From: Dietzia lutea
Lineage (GTDB): Bacteria; Actinomycetota; Actinomycetes; Mycobacteriales; Mycobacteriaceae
Direction: 5' to 3'
DNA: 64,000 bases
Assembly (NCBI RefSeq): GCF_003096075.1
Contig: NZ_CP015449.1
Location: 434,001-498,000, forward strand
Below are positions 17,440 through 25,055 of the stretch, in pieces (position 1 is the stretch's first letter; the number at the start of each line of letters is the position of its first letter). Position numbers and translations under genes: made by a program. The notes beneath the pieces were generated by a model. The model did no database searches and had not been told where the DNA came from. It worked only from the letters and a program-made list of their open reading frames with translations.

Positions 17440-18306
17440 ATGGTCGAGATCGTGTGTTCCGTGGTGGGCCTCGCGCTCATCGTGTTGGTTCTGCTGGACG
17501 TGTTCCACACGCTGATGCACCCCGCCGGCTCCGGGTACATGAGTCCCCACGTCTTCGCGCTGGTCTGGCGGGTGTCCCGAGCGACGGGTCACCGGGTGGC
17601 GGGCGCGGTGGGCCCGACGGCCGTGGTCACGGTCATCCTGGTGTGGGTCGCGCTCGTGGGGCTGGCCTGGGGACTGATCTACTACCCACACGTGCCCGCG
17701 GATTTCACCTACTCCGACGGGATCGATCCACACAGTCTGCCGGCGTTCGCCGAGGCCCTGTACTTCTCCTTCGTCACCCTGGCGACCGTCGGCTTCGGTG
17801 ACATGGTCCCCTCCGGATCGTGGATCCGGTGGGCCTCGCCGCTCCAGGCGTTGATGGGGTTCGCGTTGCTCACCGCCGCCCTGACCTGGTTCAACCAGGT
17901 GTACCCACCCCTGTTGCGGCGTCGGGCTCTCGCGCAGGAGCTCTCGCGACTGGCCGAGGTGGACTACGCCCGGCGGATCCCGGAGCTGCCCGTGGACCCG
18001 GTGTGTGCCCGGCTGGCGGCGGTGACCGACAAGGTCGAGGCGGTACGTATCGACTTCTTCCAACACTCCGAGGGCTTCTACTTCCGGGAGAAGTCCGCGG
18101 ATCTGTCCCTGCCACGACAGTTGGCGCACGCTGTACGACTGTCAGAGCTCGCGTCGGAGGGGTCGCACACCGCGGTGCAGCTGGGCTCTCGCCAGCTCGC
18201 CGTCGCCCTGGACCGGCTCGCGAGCACGTTGGACCAGCAGTTTCTGCACAACGAAGGTTCGCCCAGCGAGGTGTTCGCCTCCTACCTGGACGAACATCAC
18301 CCGTAG
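17440..18306 (+). CDS. Two-pore-helix potassium-channel-like protein
   Basis: A 288-aa protein with membrane helices at about 4-22, 60-81 and 130-150. A re-entrant pore between the last two carries the selectivity-filter sequence T116-V-G-F-G-D121 in T-L-A-T-V-G-F-G-D-M-V-P, the signature of K+ channels of the Ion_trans_2 type. The extra first helix ends in D-V-F-H-T-L-M-H-P. The C-terminal 130 residues are soluble, helical and charged, and lack any obvious RCK/TrkA nucleotide-binding motif. A role as a potassium or general cation channel is inferred from the filter; gating is unknown. It is a single gene with its own leaderless promoter. Confidence 0.8.
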   Translation: MVEIVCSVVGLALIVLVLLDVFHTLMHPAGSGYMSPHVFALVWRVSRATGHRVAGAVGPTAVVTVILVWVALVGLAWGLIYYPHVPADFTYSDGIDPHSLPAFAEALYFSFVTLATVGFGDMVPSGSWIRWASPLQALMGFALLTAALTWFNQVYPPLLRRRALAQELSRLAEVDYARRIPELPVDPVCARLAAVTDKVEAVRIDFFQHSEGFYFREKSADLSLPRQLAHAVRLSELASEGSHTAVQLGSRQLAVALDRLASTLDQQFLHNEGSPSEVFASYLDEHHP

Positions 18307-18418
18307 GTCGCCGCGCACCGGCCGGCGTTCATCCACAGGCCCGACGTGTCCACAGGCGGGCCCCGGGGACGTCGTCGGTAGCCAGGTCCCGGCAGCGGCG
18401 TGCCGCAGAGTGTGGGGC

Positions 18419-19390
18419 ATGGACCCATCCACTCTGGACCGCACCCGCCCGACCGCCGACCTCGCCGGATTGCCGCCGGGCCCGCTGACCACCGCCGAGC
18501 TGGCCGCCGCCGTCCCCGACGCCCGGGCCCGCCGTCGTTACGAGCGGATCTGGCACGGGGTGTACCGGCGCGAGGATCAACCCGACGACCTCCGTCTGCG
18601 CAGCGTGGCCCTGGCCCGGACCTGGCCGGAGGGGGTGCTGCGCGGACGCAGCGCCGCCCTGCTGTGGGGCGACGACTCGGTGCCCGCGGACGCACTGCCC
18701 GAGATCTGGCTGCCCTCGACGCGTCGGTCCCGTCCGGGGCGGGTGTACCGCTACGGATCCCTCCCGCCCGCCGCCGTCACCGAGATTGACGGACTGCGGG
18801 TCACCACCCCGCTGCGCACATGCCGCGACCTGGCCGGCGACCTGGGATTCGAGGAGGCGGTGGTGTCCGTGGAGCGGCTGTGCGCGATGGTGCCCGAGCT
18901 GCCGGGGCAGCTGGTGGGCGCGGTCGAGCACCCCGCAGGGCGAGGCGCCCGCGACTTCGCCGCCGTCGCCCGCGCCGCGGACCCGCGATCGGGGTCGGCC
19001 CTCTCGACGCGGGCGCGACTGGAGCTCCGCGCGGCGGGAGTCGGCGACTTCGGGCACGGCCACGCCGTCCGACTGGGGCACTTCACGGTGGAGCTGCCCC
19101 TGGCCGACCCCGGAGCCCGCTGCGTGGTCTTCAGCTCCGGCAACGGGGCGGCGCCTTCGGGCCCCGGTCGCGACGCCGAGAGGTACCGCGAACAGTTGTC
19201 GCACGCCGGATGGACCGTGATCGTGGTCCGCGGACCCGCCGCCGTGGCACCAGCGGTGCGTGACCACGGCGTGGGCTACCGCGCGGCCGCCGTGCTGCGG
19301 GCGCGGTGGCCCTCGTCAGAGGTCTCCTACCCGCCGGCCGATGACCCCGCGGCCGACCCGCACGGGATGTGGTCCGGCCCGCGGCGTTGA
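18419..19390 (+). CDS. AbiEi/DUF559-like protein with an eroded nuclease-like domain
   Basis: A 323-aa protein with an N-terminal winged-helix-like segment (L-T-T-A-E-L-A-A-A-V, then R-I-W-H-G-V-Y-R-R-E at about 41-50) of the kind seen in AbiEi-type antitoxins and in actinobacterial DUF559 proteins. The middle (T-P-L-R-T-C-R-D-L-A) is also typical. In DUF559 relatives the C-terminus has a Vsr-like nuclease core with an acidic E-Y-D-G motif; here the equivalent strand reads C-V-V-F-S-S-G-N, so the acidic residues are missing and activity is doubtful. No toxin partner is adjacent. The ATG at 18419 is preferred over the GTG at 18410; no clear Shine-Dalgarno supports either. Confidence 0.6.
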   Translation: MDPSTLDRTRPTADLAGLPPGPLTTAELAAAVPDARARRRYERIWHGVYRREDQPDDLRLRSVALARTWPEGVLRGRSAALLWGDDSVPADALPEIWLPSTRRSRPGRVYRYGSLPPAAVTEIDGLRVTTPLRTCRDLAGDLGFEEAVVSVERLCAMVPELPGQLVGAVEHPAGRGARDFAAVARAADPRSGSALSTRARLELRAAGVGDFGHGHAVRLGHFTVELPLADPGARCVVFSSGNGAAPSGPGRDAERYREQLSHAGWTVIVVRGPAAVAPAVRDHGVGYRAAAVLRARWPSSEVSYPPADDPAADPHGMWSGPRR

Positions 19391-19403
19391 GGCCGCGGGC
19401 CGG
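19374..19403. terminator. 12-bp hairpin between convergent genes
   Basis: Perfect arms CCGGCCCGCGGC (19374-19385) and 19392-19403 with a 6-base loop that contains the upstream gene's TGA stop. It sits between the convergent DUF559-like gene and terC and may serve both directions; no U-tract is visible. Confidence 0.55.
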
Positions 19404-19423
19404 GATTCCGTGGGTACGGCGGA

Positions 19424-20626
19424 TCAGCGGGTGTAGTCGGTGGCCTTCTCGTAGCGGCCCTGCTCGTCCCAGACCCGACGCAGGAGCTGCTCGAGCTCCC
19501 ACACGTCGCCCTCGCTGCCGAAGTACTTGCGGTCGATCGTGCCGAGCTTGTCCTCGTTCTCGAGGATCTTGCTCCACAGCCGGGCGCGCTCGACCGGGTC
19601 GTCGGTGAAGTCCTTGTTGAGGTACTCCCGCGAGTAGCGCTTGAGGTTCCCCAGGACGGTGAGCGCCTTGCCGGCCGGACTGACCAGCGAGGCCACGATG
19701 GTCACCACGAGCACCACCACGATCACGCCCAGCGACAGCAGCGTGGGCACCTCGACCACGTCGACGTGCTCGCCACCGTTGATGAACGGCAGGTTGTTCT
19801 CGTGCAGGGCGTGCAGCACCAGCTTGACGCCGATGAAGCCCAGGATCGCCGCCAGGCCGTACTTGAGGTAGACGAGCCGGTCGAGCAGGCCCTCCAGCAG
19901 GAAGTACAGCTGGCGCAGGCCGAGCAGCGAGAACGTGGTGGCGGTGAAGACGATGAAGACGTTCTGGGTGAGGCCGAAGATCGCGGGGATCGAGTCCAGC
20001 GCGAACATGATGTCGGTGCCGCCGATCGCGACCATGACGATCATCATGGGCGTCATGACGCGCTTGCCGTTCTCGACGGTGAACAGCTTGTCGTGGTCGT
20101 AGTGATCGGTCGCCGGGATGACCTTCTTGGCGAACCGGACCATGACGTTGTCGACCTCGTCGTCGTCCTCGTCATCCTCGGCCAGCAGGCGGCCGGCGGT
20201 GACGATGAGGAACAGGCCGAACACGTAGAACAGCGCGCTGAACTGGTTGAGCAGTGCGGCGCCCACGAAGATGAACGCGGTGCGGGCGATGATCGAGAAG
20301 ACGATGCCGAACAGCAGCGCCTTCTGCTGACCCGCCTTGGGCACCTTGAAGCTGGTCAGCAGCAGCAGGAACACGAACAGGTTGTCCACCGAGAGCGCCT
20401 TCTCGGTGAGGTACCCGGCGAAGTACTCGATACCCATGTCCGTGCCGCCGAATATCCACACGGCGAAGCCGAAGAGGACCGCGACGCCCACGTAGAGCGA
20501 GGACCAGATCGCCGACTCTCTGATCGTCGGAATGTGCTCCTTGCGCACATGGAAGAAGTAGTCGAACAGCAACAGCGCGACGATCAGGCCGACTGACAAC
20601 GACCATGCGAGCGGGGTGGCTCCCAA
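19424..20626 (-). CDS. TerC-family integral membrane protein (probable metal exporter)
   Basis: TerC/Alx-family protein of 400 aa; characterised relatives export manganese or sit in tellurite-resistance complexes. Nine or so membrane helices are visible with the family motifs E-K-A-L-S-V-D-N-L-F-V-F (about 73-84) and F-A-L-D-S-I-P-A-I-F (about 206-215), whose aspartates are the presumed metal ligands. A cytoplasmic acidic loop with D-E-D-D-D-E-V lies near 150-158, and the C-terminal 70 residues are soluble. The start is TTG at 20626, supported by AGGA 7 bases upstream and by the family N-terminus; no ATG or GTG fits. I see no yybP-ykoY-type aptamer in the 120 bases upstream. Confidence 0.9.
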   Translation of the reverse strand: MGATPLAWSLSVGLIVALLLFDYFFHVRKEHIPTIRESAIWSSLYVGVAVLFGFAVWIFGGTDMGIEYFAGYLTEKALSVDNLFVFLLLLTSFKVPKAGQQKALLFGIVFSIIARTAFIFVGAALLNQFSALFYVFGLFLIVTAGRLLAEDDEDDDEVDNVMVRFAKKVIPATDHYDHDKLFTVENGKRVMTPMMIVMVAIGGTDIMFALDSIPAIFGLTQNVFIVFTATTFSLLGLRQLYFLLEGLLDRLVYLKYGLAAILGFIGVKLVLHALHENNLPFINGGEHVDVVEVPTLLSLGVIVVVLVVTIVASLVSPAGKALTVLGNLKRYSREYLNKDFTDDPVERARLWSKILENEDKLGTIDRKYFGSEGDVWELEQLLRRVWDEQGRYEKATDYTR

Positions 20627-20747
20627 CGGGGGGTCCTTTCCGGGGAGGGCCGGTTGACCGGATCATCCTACCCGCGCGTGGCGGAGGTGACCCCCCGACG
20701 GCCGGTCGCCGCGGGCCGGAACGGAGCCGTTCGCGCAGGGGGCGGCG

Positions 20748-21221
20748 CTAGGCGCGGCGTCGGATGAACATCGTGTGCCGGGCCTCGACGACCGTCCTGC
20801 CGCGGCTGTCGGTCACGACCGCGGTGTGGACCACGCTGGTGCTGGACCGCGTGGTCAGCTGTTCGCGGATCGAGTCCGCCTCCGCGTGCGGCACCTCGAC
20901 GACGCACCGGAGCCGGCCGCGGCCGGGGGAGCGGAAGTCGATCGTCGCACTCTTGGTCCACACCTGGTAGCCGCCGCCCAGCTGTCCGGACAGCAGCGCC
21001 CCGTAGAGCACGTCGGTCGCGGCGAACAGCGCGCCGCCGAACGCGGTGCCGTTGGTGTTGGCGGTCCACGGCGCCACGTGCATGTTCAGTTCGCCGCGGG
21101 TCCAGTCCGGGGCGACGTGCCGGATGCGGATCCCCGACCCCAGCAGCGGTGGGTAGAGCGAGGCCAGGACGGGGAACGCCCGGGGGCTGGAGGTGTATCG
21201 GTGCAGCATGGTCTTGGGCAC
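20748..21221 (-). CDS. DUF4442 hot-dog-fold thioesterase-like protein
   Basis: A 157-aa protein of the DUF4442/hot-dog superfamily, related to acyl-CoA thioesterases. Family-like features are N-T-N-G-T-A-F-G-G-A-L-F-A-A-T-D (about 53-68), where the acidic residue and the Gly-rich helix start form the expected active-site helix, and V-W-T-K-S-A-T-I-D-F. It would hydrolyse an acyl thioester; the substrate is unknown. It starts at GTG 21221, 6 bases after a TAGGAT -10 box, so it is probably leaderless and monocistronic. It diverges from the ferredoxin gene. Confidence 0.8.
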   Translation of the reverse strand: MPKTMLHRYTSSPRAFPVLASLYPPLLGSGIRIRHVAPDWTRGELNMHVAPWTANTNGTAFGGALFAATDVLYGALLSGQLGGGYQVWTKSATIDFRSPGRGRLRCVVEVPHAEADSIREQLTTRSSTSVVHTAVVTDSRGRTVVEARHTMFIRRRA

Positions 21222-21227
21222 CGCCCG

Positions 21228-21233
21228 ATCCTA
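21228..21233 (-). promoter_or_regulatory. -10 box of the DUF4442 gene
   Basis: TAGGAT on the minus strand, 6 bases before GTG 21221; leaderless arrangement. Confidence 0.6.
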
Positions 21234-21364
21234 ACTTACCGGCGAGTCAGTTCAGCGGACCCGGCAATCCCACGCATTCTCTGGACACGAGCCCGACCTT
21301 TGTCTACTTTCAGGGCCACGACCATCGACTACAGGGCCGCGGGTCCTAGGCGGGGAGGCGTGAC

Positions 21365-21556
21365 ATGAGGATCATCGTGGATCCGGACCGGTGCGAGGGA
21401 CAGGCCGTGTGCGTGGGACTGGCGCCGGCGGTGTTCGCGCTGGATGACGACGACGAGGTGGTGCGCCTGCTGGTCGACGACATCCCCGAGGAGCACGAGA
21501 AGCGCGCCCGCAAGGCCGTCGCCAAGTGCCCGATGGCGGCTCTGCGCGAGGCCTGA
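21365..21556 (+). CDS. Small [3Fe-4S] ferredoxin
   Basis: A 63-aa ferredoxin of the kind that feeds electrons to actinobacterial cytochromes P450. The cluster ligands are C10, C16 and C55 in the pattern C-x5-C-xn-C-P; the spacing with only three cysteines implies a 3Fe-4S cluster. The ATG at 21365 is preceded by GGGAGG 7 bases upstream. No P450 is adjacent; the only P450 in the window is at 57363, so a physical pair is not implied. The loop after the second cysteine carries four aspartates (27-30) followed by E-V, encoded by the 15-base word that recurs in the window. Confidence 0.92.
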   Translation: MRIIVDPDRCEGQAVCVGLAPAVFALDDDDEVVRLLVDDIPEEHEKRARKAVAKCPMAALREA

Positions 21557-21581
21557 CGAGCGCGGCTCCGCGGCCCCGCGG

Positions 21582-22181
21582 CTACCGGGCCGGCCAGGCC
21601 GAGGGGTCGCGGCCGGTGAGCGCGAGCGCCTCGTCCCGCGCGGACACGTCCGGGCCGTCGAAGCCCGGGACCGCCGGGTCGAACAGCTCCGGGGCCGGGT
21701 TCTCGGCGAGGTCGGTCCGCACGAACTCCAACACGGCCCGCTCGAGTTCGTCGCCCCAGCGCAGGTCCATGCCCTGCGAGGAGGCGATGTCCCACGCGTG
21801 GACGGCCAGGTCGAACACCTGCTGGGCGAGGTAGTGCTTCGCGGGCGCCAGCCCGTAGGACACGTGCACCTCGTCGTCGTCGCCGGTTCCGCGCCACGCC
21901 GCGGCGACCGGTGCCTTCACCGACTCCCAGTCCTCCACCAGCTCGGGACCGGAGGCGTCGCGCAGGCGACGCAGGCGGTCCTCGAGGTCGTCGGACACCT
22001 CATCGACCGTGCCGCCGGCGAGCAATCCCGGCACCCAGAGCTGCTCGTCCACGACGTGGGCCAACACCTCGCGCGTGGTCCAGTCGCTACACGGGGTGGC
22101 GGCGTCCCAGTCGGTGACGGCGGGGAGCACCTCGTCGTACAGGTCGGCGGCGCGGGTCTGCAGGGCGATCCAGTCGGTCAT
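21582..22181 (-). CDS. TIGR03086/DinB-like metal-binding protein
   Basis: A 199-aa protein of the TIGR03086 family, part of the DinB/mycothiol-dependent maleylpyruvate isomerase N-terminal fold. Histidines expected for the metal site are seen in V-L-A-H-V-V-D-E (about 41-48) and V-F-D-L-A-V-H-A-W-D (about 120-129), with C-S-D-W-T-T-R-E near 31-38. Such proteins are common in mycothiol-making actinobacteria and may be thiol S-transferases, but the reaction is not known. The ATG at 22181 has a G-rich upstream stretch as its likely ribosome binding site. It follows glfT1 on the same strand, with a repeat-rich gap between. Confidence 0.8.
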   Translation of the reverse strand: MTDWIALQTRAADLYDEVLPAVTDWDAATPCSDWTTREVLAHVVDEQLWVPGLLAGGTVDEVSDDLEDRLRRLRDASGPELVEDWESVKAPVAAAWRGTGDDDEVHVSYGLAPAKHYLAQQVFDLAVHAWDIASSQGMDLRWGDELERAVLEFVRTDLAENPAPELFDPAVPGFDGPDVSARDEALALTGRDPSAWPAR

Positions 22182-22225
22182 GCCCCCATCCTGCCGCATT
22201 TCCGCACACCGGCTCTGGCCCCCGA

Positions 22226-22295
22226 AATCCGCTACCTTCCCTCGGGATCCGCTACCCCTACGGGCATAGCGGATCCGGAGCCGGGGTAGCGGATT
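22226..22295. repeat. Nested inverted repeats of ATCCGCTACC
   Basis: Four copies of a 10-mer are arranged as two nested palindromes: an outer pair AATCCGCTACC at 22226-22236 with its complement at 22285-22295, and an inner pair GGATCCGCTA at 22245-22254 with its complement at 22267-22276. All arms are perfect. It lies just after the glfT1 stop and before the TIGR03086 gene and could fold into a long hairpin on either strand. Confidence 0.85.
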
Positions 22296-22303
22296 CTCGC
22301 GGG

Positions 22304-23281
22304 TCAGGCGCCGGGCTTCTCGAACCGCTCGCCCGCGCCCATGCGCTGCAGGCGCAGCCACTCGCGGAAGCCCGCGGGATCGCGGCGCGAGACGAGGAAG
22401 TACCAGCCGAAGCGCACGATCTCCTGGGGGATGAGGCGCCGGTTGCCGGGCTGGGTGAGGACGTAGCCGCGGTTGCGGTAGGTGAAGTGCCGCTTGACCG
22501 GGTCGTCCGGGAACTGTGTGTGCATGCGGCCACCGAGGATCGGCTTGAACTCGTCCGAGCCCTGGGGGTGCAGGTAGGCGGTGGTCAGGCACGTGCCGAA
22601 CTGCAGGCCCGAGCGGACGAGGCGGCGGTGCACCTCGACCTCGTCGCCGCGGATGAACAGGCGCAGGTCGGGCACGCCCACGCGGTCCAGGCAGTCGGCG
22701 GTGAACAGGGCGCCGTTGAACAGCGACGCGATGCCGGGCAGCAGGTCCTCGGTGTTCTCGCCGTCGCCGGCCGCGCCCGCTCCGGTGAAGAGCTCCGAGC
22801 GCCGGCGCCGCCACACCACCCCGCGCCGCAGGGGGAAGGCCAGTCGGTCGGGGTCGGCGAGGTCGCACACCACCGGCGAGACCTCGGCGAGGCCGTGGTG
22901 GTCCATGCAGTGCAGCAGGGTGGCCAGGACGTCGGGCCCCTCGGGGCGGCCGTCGTCGTCCGCGCACCATACGAGGTCGGCGCCAGTGGCCAGCGCGTGC
23001 AGCATGCCCAGCGCGAAGCCGCCGGCGCCGCCGAGGTTGTGCTTGGAGCCGATGTACGTGGCCTCGACCGGCTGGGACTCGACGAGCTCGCGCACGGCGT
23101 GCTCGTCGGCGTTGTCCACCACCACCAGGTGGTCGATCGGACGGGTCTGGCCGCACACCACGGCCAGGGACTCGCGTAGCTGCTCGAGTCGGCGGTGGGT
23201 GACCACCACGGCCACGACCCGGCGGGCGTCGGCCGCTCCCCGGTCCGCGCCGCCCGCGGCGGCCCCGCTCTCAGCCCTCAT
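22304..23281 (-). CDS. glfT1: Galactofuranosyltransferase GlfT1
   Basis: GlfT1 adds the first galactofuranose residues to the rhamnosyl-GlcNAc-diphospho-decaprenol primer before GlfT2 takes over. It is a 325-aa GT2-family GT-A enzyme: V-V-V-T-H-R-R at 25-31, V-V-D-N-A at 54-58, N-L-G-G-A-G-G-F-A at 82-90 and the metal-binding D108-D109-D110 in W-C-A-D-D-D-G-R-P-E. The C-terminal R-N-R-G-Y-V-L resembles the same region of mycobacterial GlfT1. Its ATG overlaps the end of wzt by 11 bases, which implies translational coupling, and the wzm-wzt-glfT1 grouping is the same set as in M. tuberculosis Rv3781-Rv3783. Confidence 0.93.
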   Translation of the reverse strand: MRAESGAAAGGADRGAADARRVVAVVVTHRRLEQLRESLAVVCGQTRPIDHLVVVDNADEHAVRELVESQPVEATYIGSKHNLGGAGGFALGMLHALATGADLVWCADDDGRPEGPDVLATLLHCMDHHGLAEVSPVVCDLADPDRLAFPLRRGVVWRRRRSELFTGAGAAGDGENTEDLLPGIASLFNGALFTADCLDRVGVPDLRLFIRGDEVEVHRRLVRSGLQFGTCLTTAYLHPQGSDEFKPILGGRMHTQFPDDPVKRHFTYRNRGYVLTQPGNRRLIPQEIVRFGWYFLVSRRDPAGFREWLRLQRMGAGERFEKPGA

Positions 23282-24089
23282 GCTGCATCCTGCCGATGTA
23301 CTCGCCGATCGAGCGCCCGGCCTCGGGGCCCTCGTAGGCGGTGACGATCTCCTCGATGCTCCCGCGCTGGCGGATGCGGCCGTGGTCGATCCACATGGCC
23401 GAGTCGCACAGCTGGGCCAGGAATTCGTTGGAGTGGGAGGCGAACACCAGGATTCCCGAGCGGGAGACGAGCTCGGCGAGCTTGACCCGCGCCTTCTTCA
23501 TGAACTCCGCGTCCACGGCGCCGATACCCTCGTCGAGCAGCAGGATCTCCGGGTCGATCGAGGTCACCACGCCCATGGCCAGGCGCACGCGCATGCCGGT
23601 GGAGTAGGTCCGCAGCGGCATGTCCAGGTAGTCACCGAGCTCGGTGAAGTCGGCGATCTCGTCGACCTTGGCCTTCATCTGCTTGCGCGTCTGGCCGAGG
23701 AAGAGGCCGCGGATGATGATGTTCTCGTAGCCGGAGATCTCGGGATCCATGCCCACACCGAGGTCGAACACGGGTGCCACGCGGCCGCGGATCCGCGCCG
23801 CGCCGCGGGTGGGCTCGTAGATGCCGGACAGCAGGCGCAGCAGCGTGGACTTGCCGGCGCCGTTGTGCCCGACGAGGCCGATGCGGTCCCCCTCGCGGAG
23901 GGAGAGGGTGATGTCCTTGAGGGCTTCGACGACGACGACGTTGGACGCGTTCCGGCCGATGGCGCCTCCCGCGGAGCCGAGGACCGCCTTCTTGAGGGAC
24001 CGCGATTTGGCGTCGAAGATCGGGAAGTCCACGCACGCGTCCACGCAGTCGATGGACACGCCGCCGGGGGTGGGCGCAGCGGAGCTCAT
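23271..24089 (-). CDS. wzt: Galactan exporter ATP-binding subunit Wzt
   Basis: ATPase of the ABC-2 type exporter that moves the lipid-linked galactan across the membrane. It is 272 aa with a short N-terminal extension (about 1-56) and no C-terminal carbohydrate-binding domain. Walker A G-H-N-G-A-G-K-S-T is at 74-82, the signature Y-S-T-G-M at 162-166, Walker B I-L-L-L-D-E at 182-187 and the switch histidine at 219. This is the compact Wzt form seen in mycobacteria. It starts 12 bases after the wzm stop, and its last 11 bases overlap glfT1, so the three genes form one operon. Confidence 0.94.
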   Translation of the reverse strand: MSSAAPTPGGVSIDCVDACVDFPIFDAKSRSLKKAVLGSAGGAIGRNASNVVVVEALKDITLSLREGDRIGLVGHNGAGKSTLLRLLSGIYEPTRGAARIRGRVAPVFDLGVGMDPEISGYENIIIRGLFLGQTRKQMKAKVDEIADFTELGDYLDMPLRTYSTGMRVRLAMGVVTSIDPEILLLDEGIGAVDAEFMKKARVKLAELVSRSGILVFASHSNEFLAQLCDSAMWIDHGRIRQRGSIEEIVTAYEGPEAGRSIGEYIGRMQHEG

Positions 24090-24101
24090 GGGATGTACCT
24101 C

Positions 24102-24989
24102 CTACACCCAGTACGGGACTCGGGAGCGGAACCGGCGCAGTGCCACAAAGGCGAGCGCCAGACCGACTGCGGTGCAGGCCAGGACGATCCACCAGTGGTA
24201 GGCGGCGACGGGCTCACCGATCATCGGCGCCCGCACGATCTCCAGGTAGTGGTAGAGCGGGTTGAGCTCGGCGATGCGGGCGCGGTCGGCGATGTCGCCG
24301 CCCTGCTCGTACAGCGTCTGCGTGGTCCACACGATGGGGGTCATGTAGAACAGCAGCTGCACCATCGAGTCCAGCAGCGGCGCGATGTCGCGGAACCGCG
24401 TGGCCAGGATGCCGAACAGCATCGCCACCCACACGCCGTTGACCATGAGCACCGCCAGGCCCAGGACGGACAGCAGCAGCTCCCAGCCCAGCGGCCGCGG
24501 GAAGATCACCATGAGCAGCACCCAGATGACCAGGTTGTGGCACAGGAACAGGAATTGCCGCCAGACCAGCCGGTAGACGTGCACGCTCAGCGCGCTGGGC
24601 AGCTGTTTGATCAGGCCCTCGTTGGCGATGAAGACCTCGGAGCCCTCCTTGATGCAGCCGGAGATGAAGCCCCACATGATGAGGCCCACCGTGACGTGGG
24701 GGAGGAACTCGGCGAGCGGGATCTGGAAGAGGATTGAGTACAGCAGGCCCAGCGCCACGGCCATGACGCCGGTGGCGATGGTGATCCACAGCGGGCCCAG
24801 CGTGGAGCGGCGGTAGCGCTGCTTGATGTCCTGCCAGCCCAGGGACAGCCACAGCTCGCGCTGGCCGAGCCCCTGGCGCAGGTCGGCCACGGCCCGGCGG
24901 AAGGTGTGGGAGTCGTTGACGATCTCGCCCCGCACGCGCTCGTCGGGGAGCGTCGCCGAGGTCGGATCGGGGAGGGACTGGTCCTGCAC
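24102..24989 (-). CDS. wzm: Galactan exporter permease Wzm
   Basis: Membrane subunit of the ABC-2 type exporter, 295 aa. The amphipathic N-terminus with R-E-L-W-L-S-L-G-W-Q-D-I-K-Q-R-Y-R-R-S-T (about 45-64) is the interface-helix motif shared by Wzm/TagG permeases, followed by L-G-P-L-W-I. Six membrane helices are predicted between about 65 and 285, with the conserved T-P-I-V-W and L-N-P-L-Y-H-Y-L-E before the last. It starts at GTG 24989 downstream of a TACGCT -10 box and leads the wzm-wzt-glfT1 operon, diverging from an oxidoreductase gene 66 bases away. Confidence 0.93.
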   Translation of the reverse strand: MQDQSLPDPTSATLPDERVRGEIVNDSHTFRRAVADLRQGLGQRELWLSLGWQDIKQRYRRSTLGPLWITIATGVMAVALGLLYSILFQIPLAEFLPHVTVGLIMWGFISGCIKEGSEVFIANEGLIKQLPSALSVHVYRLVWRQFLFLCHNLVIWVLLMVIFPRPLGWELLLSVLGLAVLMVNGVWVAMLFGILATRFRDIAPLLDSMVQLLFYMTPIVWTTQTLYEQGGDIADRARIAELNPLYHYLEIVRAPMIGEPVAAYHWWIVLACTAVGLALAFVALRRFRSRVPYWV

Positions 24990-24997
24990 GAGGGCTC

Positions 24998-25003
24998 AGC
25001 GTA
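24998..25003 (-). promoter_or_regulatory. -10 box of the wzm-wzt-glfT1 operon
   Basis: TACGCT on the minus strand, 8 bases before the GTG at 24989; no room for a ribosome binding site, so probably leaderless. Confidence 0.55.
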
Positions 25004-25055
25004 CTAGAGGTCCGGCCGGTGGCAGCCCCGCCGCGAGGGCGCGTAGACAGTAGAG

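Noticed and set aside
20627-20747. Manganese (yybP-ykoY) riboswitch before the terC gene
   Set aside because: TerC genes often have one, but I could not find the conserved loop sequences in these 120 bases.
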